A stretch of DNA of 6,989 bases, from assembly GCA_030622775.1 (NCBI GenBank), contig JAUXFS010000091.1, forward strand, positions 1-6,989, read 5' to 3'. The stretch is from Rhodospirillales bacterium. GTDB taxonomy: Bacteria > Pseudomonadota > Alphaproteobacteria > Rhodospirillales > Defluviicoccaceae. This document shows positions 1 through 6,121 of the stretch, piece by piece (within the stretch, counting starts at the first letter, position 1; each line of letters opens with the position of its first letter). The notes below the pieces were generated by a model. It did no database searches and was not told where the DNA came from. It worked only from the letters and a program-made list of their open reading frames with translations. The position numbers and the translations under genes were made by a program.

Positions 1-628
1 CCTGCAGTTCCTCGCGCAGCCGGCGGATCAGGTACAGGGCCTTGCGGCCGGCGTCGTTGAGCGCGCCGACCGGCATGATCAACGGGTCGACGACCACGTC
101 GGCCCGGGGAATGCCGTAGTCCGCCGCCCGTTCGACGATCTTCTTCGCCACCTCGAAGCGGACGTCAGGATCCTCGGAGATGCCGGTCTCGTCGTTGGAG
201 ATGGCGACGACGGCGGCGCCGTGCTTGGCGACCAGCGGCAGCACCGTTTCCAGCCGCTCCTCCTCGCCGGTCACCGAGTTGACCAGCGGCTTTCCCTGGT
301 ACACCGCCAGACCCGACTCCAGGGCGGCGACGATCGACGAGTCGATGGACAGCGGCGCGTCGGTGAGCGACTGCACCAGTTGCACCGCCTCGGCGAGGAT
401 CCTCGGTTCGTCGGCCAGCGGGATGCCGGCGTTGACGTCCAGCATCTGGGCGCCGGCCTCGACCTGGGCGATGGCGTCGGCCTCGACGCGGCTGTAATCG
501 CCCGCCGCCATTTCCTGGGCGAGCAACTTTCGGCCGGTCGGGTTGATCCGCTCGCCGATGATGACGAACGGACGGTCGAAGCCGATCACCACTTCGCGGG
601 TGGCCGAACTGACAACGGTTTCGGTCAT
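1..628 (-). CDS. Methyltetrahydrofolate:corrinoid methyltransferase, C-terminus outside window
   Basis: The enzyme should move a methyl group between a corrinoid protein and tetrahydrofolate in the cytoplasm. In this operon the probable direction is from Co-methyl corrinoid protein to THF, making CH3-THF. The 209 visible codons begin at ATG 628 and run off the left edge with no stop. They form a pterin-binding (DHPS-like, PF00809) TIM barrel: GERINPTGRK at residues 25-34, DVNAG at 64-68, SIDSS at 94-98, NSVTGEEER at 117-125 and AISND at 143-147, all typical of AcsE/MtgA/MtvA and the MetH folate domain. Family members are usually about 260-300 residues, so roughly 60-90 are missing. A GGGGGAG ribosome-binding site lies about 8 nt before the ATG. 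It is last of the six visible operon genes, 60 bp after the MetF stop. The exact subfamily (MtgA-like or other) cannot be fixed from sequence alone, and dihydropteroate synthase is excluded by the DVNAG/GERINPT signature and the context. Confidence 0.93.
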   Translation of the reverse strand, partial: MTETVVSSATREVVIGFDRPFVIIGERINPTGRKLLAQEMAAGDYSRVEADAIAQVEAGAQMLDVNAGIPLADEPRILAEAVQLVQSLTDAPLSIDSSIVAALESGLAVYQGKPLVNSVTGEEERLETVLPLVAKHGAAVVAISNDETGISEDPDVRFEVAKKIVERAADYGIPRADVVVDPLIMPVGALNDAGRKALYLIRRLREELQ

Positions 629-688
629 GGACCCTGCTCCCCCTGGTTTCGTTGGTACTAGCATTTCATCTCTATCATGCTTCCGCGT

Positions 689-1711
689 TCAACGGGCGAC
701 TGCAGCGGCCTGCTCGAAGGTTTCGGTTCGCAGCTTCTTCCACGGCTGGCGGCCCTTGAGCACGCCCGACCGGTGGATGATGTCGGCGACCATCTCCTCC
801 TGGCGGTAGGCCATGACGTGGATCCCGGAAACGCCCGGGATCTCCCTCACCTGCTGGATGATCTCGATACACAACTGCTTGCCTTCGCGGACCGGGTCGG
901 CGGCCCCCTGCAGACGCGAGATCACCGCCGGGGGGATGTGGATGCCGGGAACGTGGGTGACGATCCAGCGTGCCGCGGCGGCCGACCTGAGCGGGCCGAC
1001 ACCGACGATGATAAAACATTTCTCGTGGAGGCCGAGATCGCGGACCCGGGTCATGTAATGCTCGAGCATGGGAACATCGAAACAATACTGGGTTTGGACG
1101 AACTGGGCGCCGGCGGCGATTTTCTTGGCCAGCCGCAGCGGCCGGAATTCATGGGGCGGCGCGAAGGGATTGGCGGCGGCGCCGAGAAACACCCTGGGCG
1201 GTGCGGTGATCTTCCGCCCCGAGAGAAATCGCGAGTCGTCGCGCATGACTCGGACGGTCTCCAGCAGCGACATGCAGTCGAGGTCGAAGACCGGCTTTGC
1301 TTCCGGCTGATCGCCGGCCTGCACCCCATCGCCGGTCAGGCACAGGATGTTGCCCACGCCCATCGCCGCCGCGCCGAGAACGTTGCCCTGGATCGCGATC
1401 CGGTTGTGATCGCGACACGAGATCTGCATCACCGGCGCGTACCCGACCCGGGTCAACAGGGCGCAGATCCCGACGCTGGACATGTGGCAGTTGGCTCCGG
1501 ATCCGTCGGTGGCGTTGATCGCGTCGACCCAGCCGTCGAACACCCGGGCCCGCTCCAGAACCTCGTTGGGATCGGCCGAGTCCGGTGGATTCAACTCGGC
1601 GGTGACCGCGAACTGACCGGCGCGCAGGACCCGCTCCAACCGGCCGCGCGAGGAATGTCCGGGCAGTTCCGGCAGGGGATCGCCGGGATCCGCGAACTCG
1701 TGGTCTTTCAT
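689..1711 (-). CDS. metF: Methylenetetrahydrofolate reductase, MetF family
   Basis: This 340-residue flavoprotein interconverts 5,10-CH2-THF and 5-CH3-THF. Family hallmarks are visible: TAELNPP with E39 (position of the E. coli catalytic Glu28), SCRDHNR at 98-104, LCLTGD at 124-129 (the LRGD-type flavin/folate loop), FVQTQYCFD at 204-212 with the conserved TQ, and GIHVM near residues 297-300. The first ~25 residues precede the barrel. The gene starts 18 bp after the stop of the cysteine-rich MTHFR_C gene and ends 60 bp before the CH3-THF methyltransferase gene. Placed between a corrinoid methyltransferase and a MetV-like partner, it more probably oxidises CH3-THF from methyl donors than makes CH3-THF for methionine synthesis. 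That direction is inferred. The ribosome-binding site is weak (GGACGGA), suggesting translational coupling to the gene upstream. Identification as a MetF homologue is secure; its electron acceptor (NAD(P)+ or the MetV-like protein) is not shown. Confidence 0.95.
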   Translation of the reverse strand: MKDHEFADPGDPLPELPGHSSRGRLERVLRAGQFAVTAELNPPDSADPNEVLERARVFDGWVDAINATDGSGANCHMSSVGICALLTRVGYAPVMQISCRDHNRIAIQGNVLGAAAMGVGNILCLTGDGVQAGDQPEAKPVFDLDCMSLLETVRVMRDDSRFLSGRKITAPPRVFLGAAANPFAPPHEFRPLRLAKKIAAGAQFVQTQYCFDVPMLEHYMTRVRDLGLHEKCFIIVGVGPLRSAAAARWIVTHVPGIHIPPAVISRLQGAADPVREGKQLCIEIIQQVREIPGVSGIHVMAYRQEEMVADIIHRSGVLKGRQPWKKLRTETFEQAAAVAR

Positions 1712-1729
1712 CGTTTCGGTCCGTCCGGA

Positions 1730-2260
1730 TCAAGGTTTGTCGACGGCCTCTCGTTCGGCCGCCGCCTGACTGGTCACCCGAAGCCACGACGACGTCCCGC
1801 GCAGGCTGTGATCGACGGGTTTCTGGACGACGTTGATCAAATCGCCCTGAACCATCGTCCGGCTTCCTTTCCAGGCCTCGACCCAGACGCAAGGCATTTC
1901 GGGTTCGATCTCGCAGTGGCCGTCGGCCCGAACGCCGCCGCACGGACCATTGCGCAATCCTTTCGGACAGTTCATCGGGCAGGCCATGCCGGTCGAGGTG
2001 AGCACGCATTGGCCGCACATCCGGCAATCGAACATGAAACTCTTGAACGCCCGTTCGACCGGGACCATCGATTTTTCGGCCCGACCGTACCCGATCGCCT
2101 TCCACACCGGATGGAGGTGGAGAAGGGTGCCGGCGAAAACCCGATAGAGCGTTTCGAGAGAACGGGAATGGCGCATCGCCCAATGGCGAACCGTGAACCG
2201 CGACCGCCGACGACGGACATAGGTGGTTCCCGCGGGCTCGTAGGCCGCCGGCACCGGCAT
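1730..2260 (-). CDS. MTHFR C-terminal (MetV-like, PF12225) cysteine-rich protein
   Basis: This 176-residue protein is a stand-alone version of the MTHFR_C domain, known in acetogens as MetV, the partner subunit of MetF. Eight cysteines lie at residues 79, 82, 85, 94, 98, 107, 116 and 124. They are arranged as CxxCxxC, then CPMNC, then GPCGGVRADGHC and PC, which suggests iron-sulfur or zinc binding. The N-terminal ~75 residues are basic and helical (RRRRSRFTVRHW), followed by LHPVWKAIGYGR. It begins 1 bp after the stop of the PF13769 gene, with GAGGAG ten nt before the ATG, inside that gene's end, and is followed 18 bp later by metF. The pairing implies a MetVF-like complex in which this subunit relays electrons from the MetF flavin. 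That role is inferred from the acetogen family; the present protein lacks any visible nucleotide-binding domain. Naming is confident, biochemistry much less so. Confidence 0.88.
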   Translation of the reverse strand: MPVPAAYEPAGTTYVRRRRSRFTVRHWAMRHSRSLETLYRVFAGTLLHLHPVWKAIGYGRAEKSMVPVERAFKSFMFDCRMCGQCVLTSTGMACPMNCPKGLRNGPCGGVRADGHCEIEPEMPCVWVEAWKGSRTMVQGDLINVVQKPVDHSLRGTSSWLRVTSQAAAEREAVDKP

Positions 2261-2261
2261 C

Positions 2262-2564
2262 TCAGGACTCCTCGCGGCCGCCGGCGGCGATCAGCCGGCT
2301 CAGGCGGTCCTCGTCGTAGTCGGTTTCGATGCGGCCGGCGCCGGCGTCCGCTTCCGCGTCCAGGTCGGGACCGCACGGCCGCGGATCGCCGCGCCGCCAT
2401 TCGGCGAGATAGCTATCGGTGTCGGCGGCCTTGTCGCGCATCGCCGCCCGATCGATGGCTTCCTGGAACCGGTCCGAAAGCTGTCTCTTCGCCGCCGTGC
2501 GCCCCGCCTTGGCGATCACCTGGGCGGGGATGTCACGCCAGTAGACGACCGTCAGTTTCGCCAT
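2262..2564 (-). CDS. PF13769 'virulence factor' family small protein of one-carbon operon
   Basis: The encoded protein has 100 residues and begins MAKLTVVYWRDIPAQVIAKAGR, the signature of the PF13769 family. The family name is a historical label, and nothing here suggests virulence. It has no signal peptide or membrane segment, is charged, and carries an acidic stretch (DLDAEADAGAGRIETDYDEDR) near the C-terminus. The ATG at 2564 is preferred because AGGGGA precedes it by about 8 nt and because the conserved family start lies there. The same frame stays open for 38 more codons upstream, but that stretch is arginine-rich shadow of the DUF1638 gene. The gene overlaps DUF1638 by 32 bp in another frame and stops 1 bp before the MetV-like gene, so translational coupling is likely. 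Its function is unknown. The context suggests a role with the corrinoid protein or with MetF/MetV, for example in assembly or redox maintenance; this is a guess from position. Confidence 0.82.
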   Translation of the reverse strand: MAKLTVVYWRDIPAQVIAKAGRTAAKRQLSDRFQEAIDRAAMRDKAADTDSYLAEWRRGDPRPCGPDLDAEADAGAGRIETDYDEDRLSRLIAAGGREES

Positions 2565-3171
2565 CGTCGATTTCCCCTGCCGGATCCGGGCGAAGGAATC
2601 CCTCGAGGCCGCCGAGACCGGTGAAGCGCCGTTCGTGCGCCAGACCGAGCCGTAGCGCCGCCGTCTTGGCCGACGCATCGAGCGCCGGATCCTCCACTTG
2701 AGCGAGATGGATGAGTTTCCGATAGTGGCCGAAGTAGTCGGAAAGGAGCTGCGGATAGCGGTCGAGCCCCAACCCTTCGATGATCAGCCGATCGAAATGC
2801 CGAACCAGGTAGTCGGTGAGGAAAAAGGTACCCGGTTCTTCCTCCGAAAGTGCCGCGAAGTCCGTCGCGCCGGTAAAAAACTCGTAACAGTGCGGCCCCG
2901 GAATCCGTTCGACGCCTTCCTCCTCGAGCACCGCATCCAAAAGGCCGCCGGTGCCGCAATCGCCATAGAGGACAAGGAGCCGGTCAAATCGACCCTTGGC
3001 CGCCCGGATCTTGCCGCGGACCGCCTCCGGGATCCGGTCCGGCCGGTTGTGCAGATGCGCCGGCAAGCACGAAACGGTCATGTTGCTCCACCCCTGCGCG
3101 CCGATGACCTGGGTGATCTCGCGGCCAAGGGCGCCGCAGGCAATGATCAGCGTTGACGGGCGCGCGGTCAT
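2533..3171 (-). CDS. DUF1638 (PF07796) protein, putative corrinoid-pathway accessory
   Basis: This 212-residue soluble protein opens with a beta strand plus glycine turn (LIIACGALGREI, residues 8-19), as in Rossmann-like folds, and matches DUF1638 by its conserved blocks: HLHNRPDRIP (39-48), YGDCGTGG (69-76) and PGPHCYEFF (91-99). C12, C35, C72, C95, H39, H41 and H94 are candidates for a metal, corrinoid or redox site; this is inferred from conserved-looking motifs, not from a structure. From general knowledge of the family, DUF1638 genes often lie near corrinoid proteins and MttB-type methyltransferases. It starts 14 bp after the corrinoid gene stop and overlaps the next gene by 32 bp. The ATG has only GGAG directly abutting it, so initiation probably depends on coupling with the upstream gene. 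No function is established. Plausible roles are corrinoid loading, reactivation of Co(II), or handling of the methyl donor. Confidence 0.86.
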   Translation of the reverse strand: MTARPSTLIIACGALGREITQVIGAQGWSNMTVSCLPAHLHNRPDRIPEAVRGKIRAAKGRFDRLLVLYGDCGTGGLLDAVLEEEGVERIPGPHCYEFFTGATDFAALSEEEPGTFFLTDYLVRHFDRLIIEGLGLDRYPQLLSDYFGHYRKLIHLAQVEDPALDASAKTAALRLGLAHERRFTGLGGLEGFLRPDPAGEIDDGETDGRLLA

Positions 3172-3185
3172 CTCCGGTCAGGCTC

Positions 3186-3899
3186 TCAACTCGCGGACGC
3201 CAGCGCCGCCGCGGAACCCTGGCGGCGGGCCATGAAGCTCTTGGCTGTTTCGACCGCGACCGCCGCATCGCGGCAGTAGGCGTCGGCGCCGACGCTCTCG
3301 GCGAAGGATTCGTTCAACGGCGCGCCGCCAACCAGGACGATGGTGTCCGCGCGGATGCCCTTCTCCACCATCGCGTCGATGACCACCTTCATGTAGGGCA
3401 TGGTGGTGGTCAGCAAAGCCGACATGCCGAGGATATCCGGCTCGTGCTCCTCGATCGCCGCCAGGTAGTTCTCCACCGGATTGTTGATCCCGAGATTGAT
3501 CACCTCGAAACCGGCCCCTTCCCACATCATGGCGACCAGGTTCTTGCCGATATCGTGGATATCGCCCTTGACGGTGCCGATGACGATCTTGCCGACCGTG
3601 GGCGCGCCCGTCTCGGCCAGCAGCGGCCGCAATATCGCCATGCCGGCCTTCATCGAGTTGGCGGACATCAGCACCTCGGGCACGAACAGGATGCCGTCGC
3701 GGAAATCGATGCCGACGATGCGCATGCCCTCGACCAGGGCCTCGGTGAGAACGCGATACGGCGTCCACCCGCGGTCGAGCAGGATGTGCACCGCTTCCTT
3801 GATCTCCTCCGCCAAGCCGTCGTACAGGTCGTCGTGCATCTGCTCGACGAGTTCCTCGTCGCTCAGTGAAGCAAGATCGACATCGTCTTCTTCCGCCAT
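3186..3899 (-). CDS. B12-binding corrinoid protein (MtbC/MttC/MtgC type)
   Basis: This 237-residue cobalamin carrier protein receives a methyl group from a substrate-specific methyltransferase and passes it to THF through the methyltransferase at 1-628. Residues ~20-98 form the helical cap (B12-binding_2, PF02607), including VPEVLMSANSMKAGM. Residues ~102-225 form the Rossmann B12-binding domain (PF02310), with D113-x-H115-x-x-G118 in KGDIHDIGKNL giving H115 as the lower cobalt ligand, SAL at 160-162, and VLVGGAPL with G191-G192 near the nucleotide tail. The ATG at 3899 is chosen because GGGAGGAG lies 8 nt upstream. A GTG six codons earlier would include that ribosome-binding site in the coding region. 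Length and architecture fit the mono- to trimethylamine and glycine betaine corrinoid proteins. It is the first gene of the operon. The methyl donor cannot be read from this protein. Confidence 0.95.
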   Translation of the reverse strand: MAEEDDVDLASLSDEELVEQMHDDLYDGLAEEIKEAVHILLDRGWTPYRVLTEALVEGMRIVGIDFRDGILFVPEVLMSANSMKAGMAILRPLLAETGAPTVGKIVIGTVKGDIHDIGKNLVAMMWEGAGFEVINLGINNPVENYLAAIEEHEPDILGMSALLTTTMPYMKVVIDAMVEKGIRADTIVLVGGAPLNESFAESVGADAYCRDAAVAVETAKSFMARRQGSAAALASAS

Positions 3900-3953
3900 G
3901 ACTTGCACTCCTCCCACGTCCCATGCGGAGGGATTCCCCGGATAACCCTATGA

Positions 3954-3984
3954 AGTAGAGGAGTCCGCTGGGGCATTCTGTCGA
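3954..3984 (-). promoter_or_regulatory. Possible promoter of corrinoid operon
   Basis: On the minus strand a TCGACA hexamer (3979-3984, five of six to TTGACA) is followed after 19 bp by TCTACT (3954-3959, four of six to TATAAT). The spacing is at the long end for a sigma-70 type promoter, so this is tentative. It lies 55 bp upstream of the corrinoid gene start, and the -35-like hexamer sits in the loop of the inverted repeat described at 3963-3993. Confidence 0.28.
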
Positions 3985-3993
3985 AATGCGGAC
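3963..3993. promoter_or_regulatory. Nested inverted repeat, possible operator upstream of corrinoid gene
   Basis: GTCC (3963-3966) pairs with GGAC (3990-3993), and GCATT (3973-3977) pairs with AATGC (3985-3989) around the 7-nt loop CTGTCGA, with a 6-nt one-sided bulge. Read another way, GTCCGC and GCGGAC make a longer outer arm that competes with the inner one. The position overlapping a possible -35 box is what a repressor or activator site would have. No known motif was recognised, and no cobalamin-riboswitch box is visible in 3900-4044. Confidence 0.35.
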
Positions 3994-4044
3994 ATGTTTT
4001 GTGCCGGGAGCGACGTGACCGCCGCGACGAGAACGGCCGCGCCC

Positions 4045-4080
4045 CGGTGATCGCCGTCGTTTGCAAGGCGGCGATCACCG
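4045..4080 (-). terminator. Perfect 12-bp hairpin after BCCT gene, probable terminator
   Basis: CGGTGATCGCCG (4045-4056) and CGGCGATCACCG (4069-4080) are exact reverse complements separated by 12 nt. The hairpin starts 25 bp after the BCCT transporter stop in the direction of transcription. No T-tract follows on the minus strand, so it is not a textbook intrinsic terminator. It may stop transcription weakly or protect the 3' end of the transporter mRNA. It supports separating the transporter transcript from the corrinoid operon, but does not prove it. Confidence 0.5.
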
Positions 4081-4105
4081 ACCCGGGCCGTGCCCAACGG
4101 ACCTC

Positions 4106-5734
4106 CTACTTCCCGCCTTGGCGCGTCCGCGGTTCGGAGAGCAGGCCCTTGACGAGCGCGTAGCAGCCGAGCAGCAGCACCACCGCAAACGGCAGCCCGG
4201 TCGACACCGAGGCCGCCTGCAAGGCGCCCAAACCGCCACCGAGAAGCAGCGCGATTGCCACCAAACCCTCGAAGCAGGCCCAGAACACGCGCTGCGACAC
4301 CGGCGCGTCCAGCTTGCCCCCCGCCGTGATCGTGTCGATGACGAGGGAGCCGGAATCCGAAGAGGTGACGAAGAACACGATCACCAGCACGATGCCGATG
4401 AACGAGGTGATGCCGGCCAGCGGCAACTGGCTCAACATCGCGAAGAGCTTGAGTTCCAGAGCCGCATCGGCAATGGACTGATGGCCCTCGCTCAGCAGGG
4501 CGATGGCCGTGCCGCCGAAGGCGGTCATCCACAGCACCGAGACGGCCGAGGGGATCAACAGGACGCAGAAGATAAACTCGCGCACCGTGCGTCCGCGGCT
4601 GACCCGGGCAATGAACATGCCGACGAACGGCGACCAGGAGATCCACCAAGCCCAATAGAACGAGGTCCAACCCTGGCTGAAATTGGCATCGTCGCGTCCG
4701 AAGGGGTTGGAGAGCGCCGGCAGATACTCGACATAGGCCACGAGATTGCCGAAGAAACCCGTCAGAATTTCGAGTGTCGGCCCGGCGATGATAACGAAGC
4801 TCAACAGCAGCGCCGCCAGCGCCATGTTGATCTCCGACAGCCGCTTCACGCCCGCATCGAGGCCGGCGAGCACCGAAATCAACGCGATGGCCGTGATGCC
4901 GGTGATCAGCAAGACCTTGGAGGTGTTGTTGACAGGCAGTCCGAACAGGAACTTGAGGCCCGCATTGGCCTGCTCGGCGCCGATGCCGAGCGAAGTGGCG
5001 AGGCCGAAGAGCGTCGCGAACACCGCCAAGGTATCGATGAGGTGGCCGGTCCAACCCCAGACACGCTCGCCGAAGATCGGATAGAACATCGAGCGCACGC
5101 TAAGCGGCAGGCCCTTGTTGTAGGCGAACAACGCCAGCGACAAACCGACGATGGCGTAGATCGCCCAGGGGTGCAGCCCCCAGTGGAAGATCGTCGCCGC
5201 CATGCCGAGCCGGCGCGCCTCGGCCTCGTCGCCCGCGGCGCCGGCCAAGGGCGCCCAGCTGTCGGGCGAGCCGGCCCCTTCGGCGAGCGAGGAAGAGTAA
5301 TGCGAGATCGGCTCGGACACCCCGAAGAACATCAGGCCGATGCCCATCCCGGCGGCGAAGAGCATGGCGAACCAGCCGGTGTAGGAGTAGTCGGGCTTGG
5401 CGTCCATGCCGCCGATCCGCACCTTGCCCAGGGGCGAGACCATGATCGCCAGCGACACCACGACAAAGACGTTGGCGGCAAAGAGGAAGAACCAGTCGAA
5501 GGTCGAGGTCAACGCCGGGCGCAGCCAGCCGAAGAACGACGCCGCCTGCTCCGGCAGGGCCAGCGAAAACAGCACAAGGACGATGATCGCCAGCCCGGAG
5601 ATCGCGAACACCGGATTGTGGATGTCGAGGCCGAAGGGCCCGAACCGCGGCTGAATGTTGTCCTGCCCGACCGTGTAATCGGTCTTGATCACGCCGGCGG
5701 GACCCTCGGGCGTGAAATCCTTCGCGTCACTCAT
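4106..5734 (-). CDS. BCCT-family transporter (glycine betaine/choline/carnitine type)
   Basis: This is an inner-membrane uptake protein of 542 residues with about 12 hydrophobic helices, the first near 42-60 and the last near 510-530. Family motifs are clear: GMGIGLMFFGVSEP at 129-142 (the glycine-rich TM3 segment of BetP), FHWGLHPWAIYA at 183-194, the Trp-rich substrate helix WTSFYWAWWISWSP at 356-369 followed by FIARVSRGRT, and FVTSSDSGSLVIDT at 455-468, which matches the region of the BetP Na2 sodium site. The last feature suggests sodium coupling (inference). The N-tail is about 40 residues and the C-tail only about 12-15, much shorter than the osmosensing C-tail of BetP. The ATG at 5734 has GGGAGG 4 nt upstream. 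The substrate is not determined by sequence. The adjacent corrinoid operon and dimethylglycine dehydrogenase-like gene favour glycine betaine or a related methylated amine taken up for catabolism. Confidence 0.94.
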   Translation of the reverse strand: MSDAKDFTPEGPAGVIKTDYTVGQDNIQPRFGPFGLDIHNPVFAISGLAIIVLVLFSLALPEQAASFFGWLRPALTSTFDWFFLFAANVFVVVSLAIMVSPLGKVRIGGMDAKPDYSYTGWFAMLFAAGMGIGLMFFGVSEPISHYSSSLAEGAGSPDSWAPLAGAAGDEAEARRLGMAATIFHWGLHPWAIYAIVGLSLALFAYNKGLPLSVRSMFYPIFGERVWGWTGHLIDTLAVFATLFGLATSLGIGAEQANAGLKFLFGLPVNNTSKVLLITGITAIALISVLAGLDAGVKRLSEINMALAALLLSFVIIAGPTLEILTGFFGNLVAYVEYLPALSNPFGRDDANFSQGWTSFYWAWWISWSPFVGMFIARVSRGRTVREFIFCVLLIPSAVSVLWMTAFGGTAIALLSEGHQSIADAALELKLFAMLSQLPLAGITSFIGIVLVIVFFVTSSDSGSLVIDTITAGGKLDAPVSQRVFWACFEGLVAIALLLGGGLGALQAASVSTGLPFAVVLLLGCYALVKGLLSEPRTRQGGK

Positions 5735-5756
5735 GGTGCCTCCCTATGTTTTCTTT

Positions 5757-5785
5757 GCCGGGCACTTGTCGCGGCGTGTCCCGGC
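5757..5785 (-). promoter_or_regulatory. Stem-loop in BCCT mRNA leader
   Basis: In the minus-strand RNA, GCCGGG pairs with CCCGGC; after a single bulged A, CAC pairs with GTG around a loop of about 10 nt. The stem ends 22 nt before the ATG and is followed by an A-rich stretch and the ribosome-binding site. It could influence translation or mRNA stability. The region is GC-rich, so a chance hairpin is possible. Confidence 0.3.
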
Positions 5786-5900
5786 GCTTGAAACCTCCCG
5801 GTCGGATCGTTGCGTCCGGCCCTTCAGGACCGCCGCCTTTTCCCTCATCTTCACCGGCGTGCGGGCACTCCGGCGGCTAGTGCCGCCGACTCATACAGTT

Positions 5901-5967
5901 GGTACACGCGGGTGCTAAGGGTTCTGTGGGCTTTTGTAGGTGTATGGTAAATCATTTGTTTGCGTCT
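5901..5967. repeat. Direct repeat copy 1 (67 bp)
   Basis: This copy aligns without gaps to 6122-6188 with 56 of 67 positions identical. The right end, ATCATTTGTTTGCGTCT, is perfectly conserved; the left part has diverged more. It is AT-richer than its surroundings. Copy 1 lies 22 bp left of the palindromic element. Confidence 0.85.
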
Positions 5968-5989
5968 TTGCACCAGCGCACCCCCTCGT

Positions 5990-6097
5990 CGTCGTCGCGA
6001 GGAGCGTAGCGACGCGGCGATCCAGAAATCTCCGCCCGATGGCGTCAACGCGCGGGGCTTTCTGGATTGCTTCGTCGCTACGCTCCTCGCAATGACG
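5990..6097. repeat. Palindromic dispersed repeat element (RHCEERSDEAIQ type)
   Basis: Two 39-bp arms (5990-6028 and 6059-6097) are imperfect inverted repeats, matching at 34 of 39 positions around a 30-bp centre. The core GCGAGGAGCGTAGCGACG is exact in both arms. Read on the minus strand in two frames it gives the peptides RHCEERSDEAIQ and VIARSVATKQS, which I recognise as false translations of a palindromic repeat dispersed through many proteobacterial genomes. It is probably a non-autonomous element or the source of a folded RNA. It carries no gene. No clear target-site duplication was found beside it. Confidence 0.85.
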
Positions 6098-6121
6098 TTC
6101 AAGGCGCCGACCCGTACGGAT

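Noticed and set aside
1149..2183. Minus-strand 344-codon frame overlapping metF and the MetV-like gene
   Set aside because: It is an alternative frame of two well-supported genes, highly arginine-rich and without motifs.
2565..2678. 38-codon N-terminal extension of the PF13769 protein
   Set aside because: The extension is Arg-rich and lies wholly inside DUF1638. The family start and a ribosome-binding site support ATG 2564.
677..2701. Plus-strand open frame of 674 codons antisense to the operon
   Set aside because: It runs opposite to four recognisable genes and parts of others, has no family motif, is rich in Arg/Asp/Gly/His as expected from high-GC antisense frames, and has no proper ribosome-binding site.
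3900..3917. GTG start giving six extra residues on the corrinoid protein
   Set aside because: The extension contains the GGGAGGAG ribosome-binding site, which is correctly spaced for the ATG at 3899.
3900..4044. Cobalamin riboswitch upstream of the corrinoid gene
   Set aside because: No B12-box-like conserved core was seen, and the space is small. A covariance search would be decisive, but nothing visible supports it.
4061..5791. Plus-strand open frame of 576 codons antisense to the BCCT gene
   Set aside because: It is the complement shadow of a clear membrane transporter. Its composition is Arg/His/Glu/Gln-rich low-complexity with no domain.
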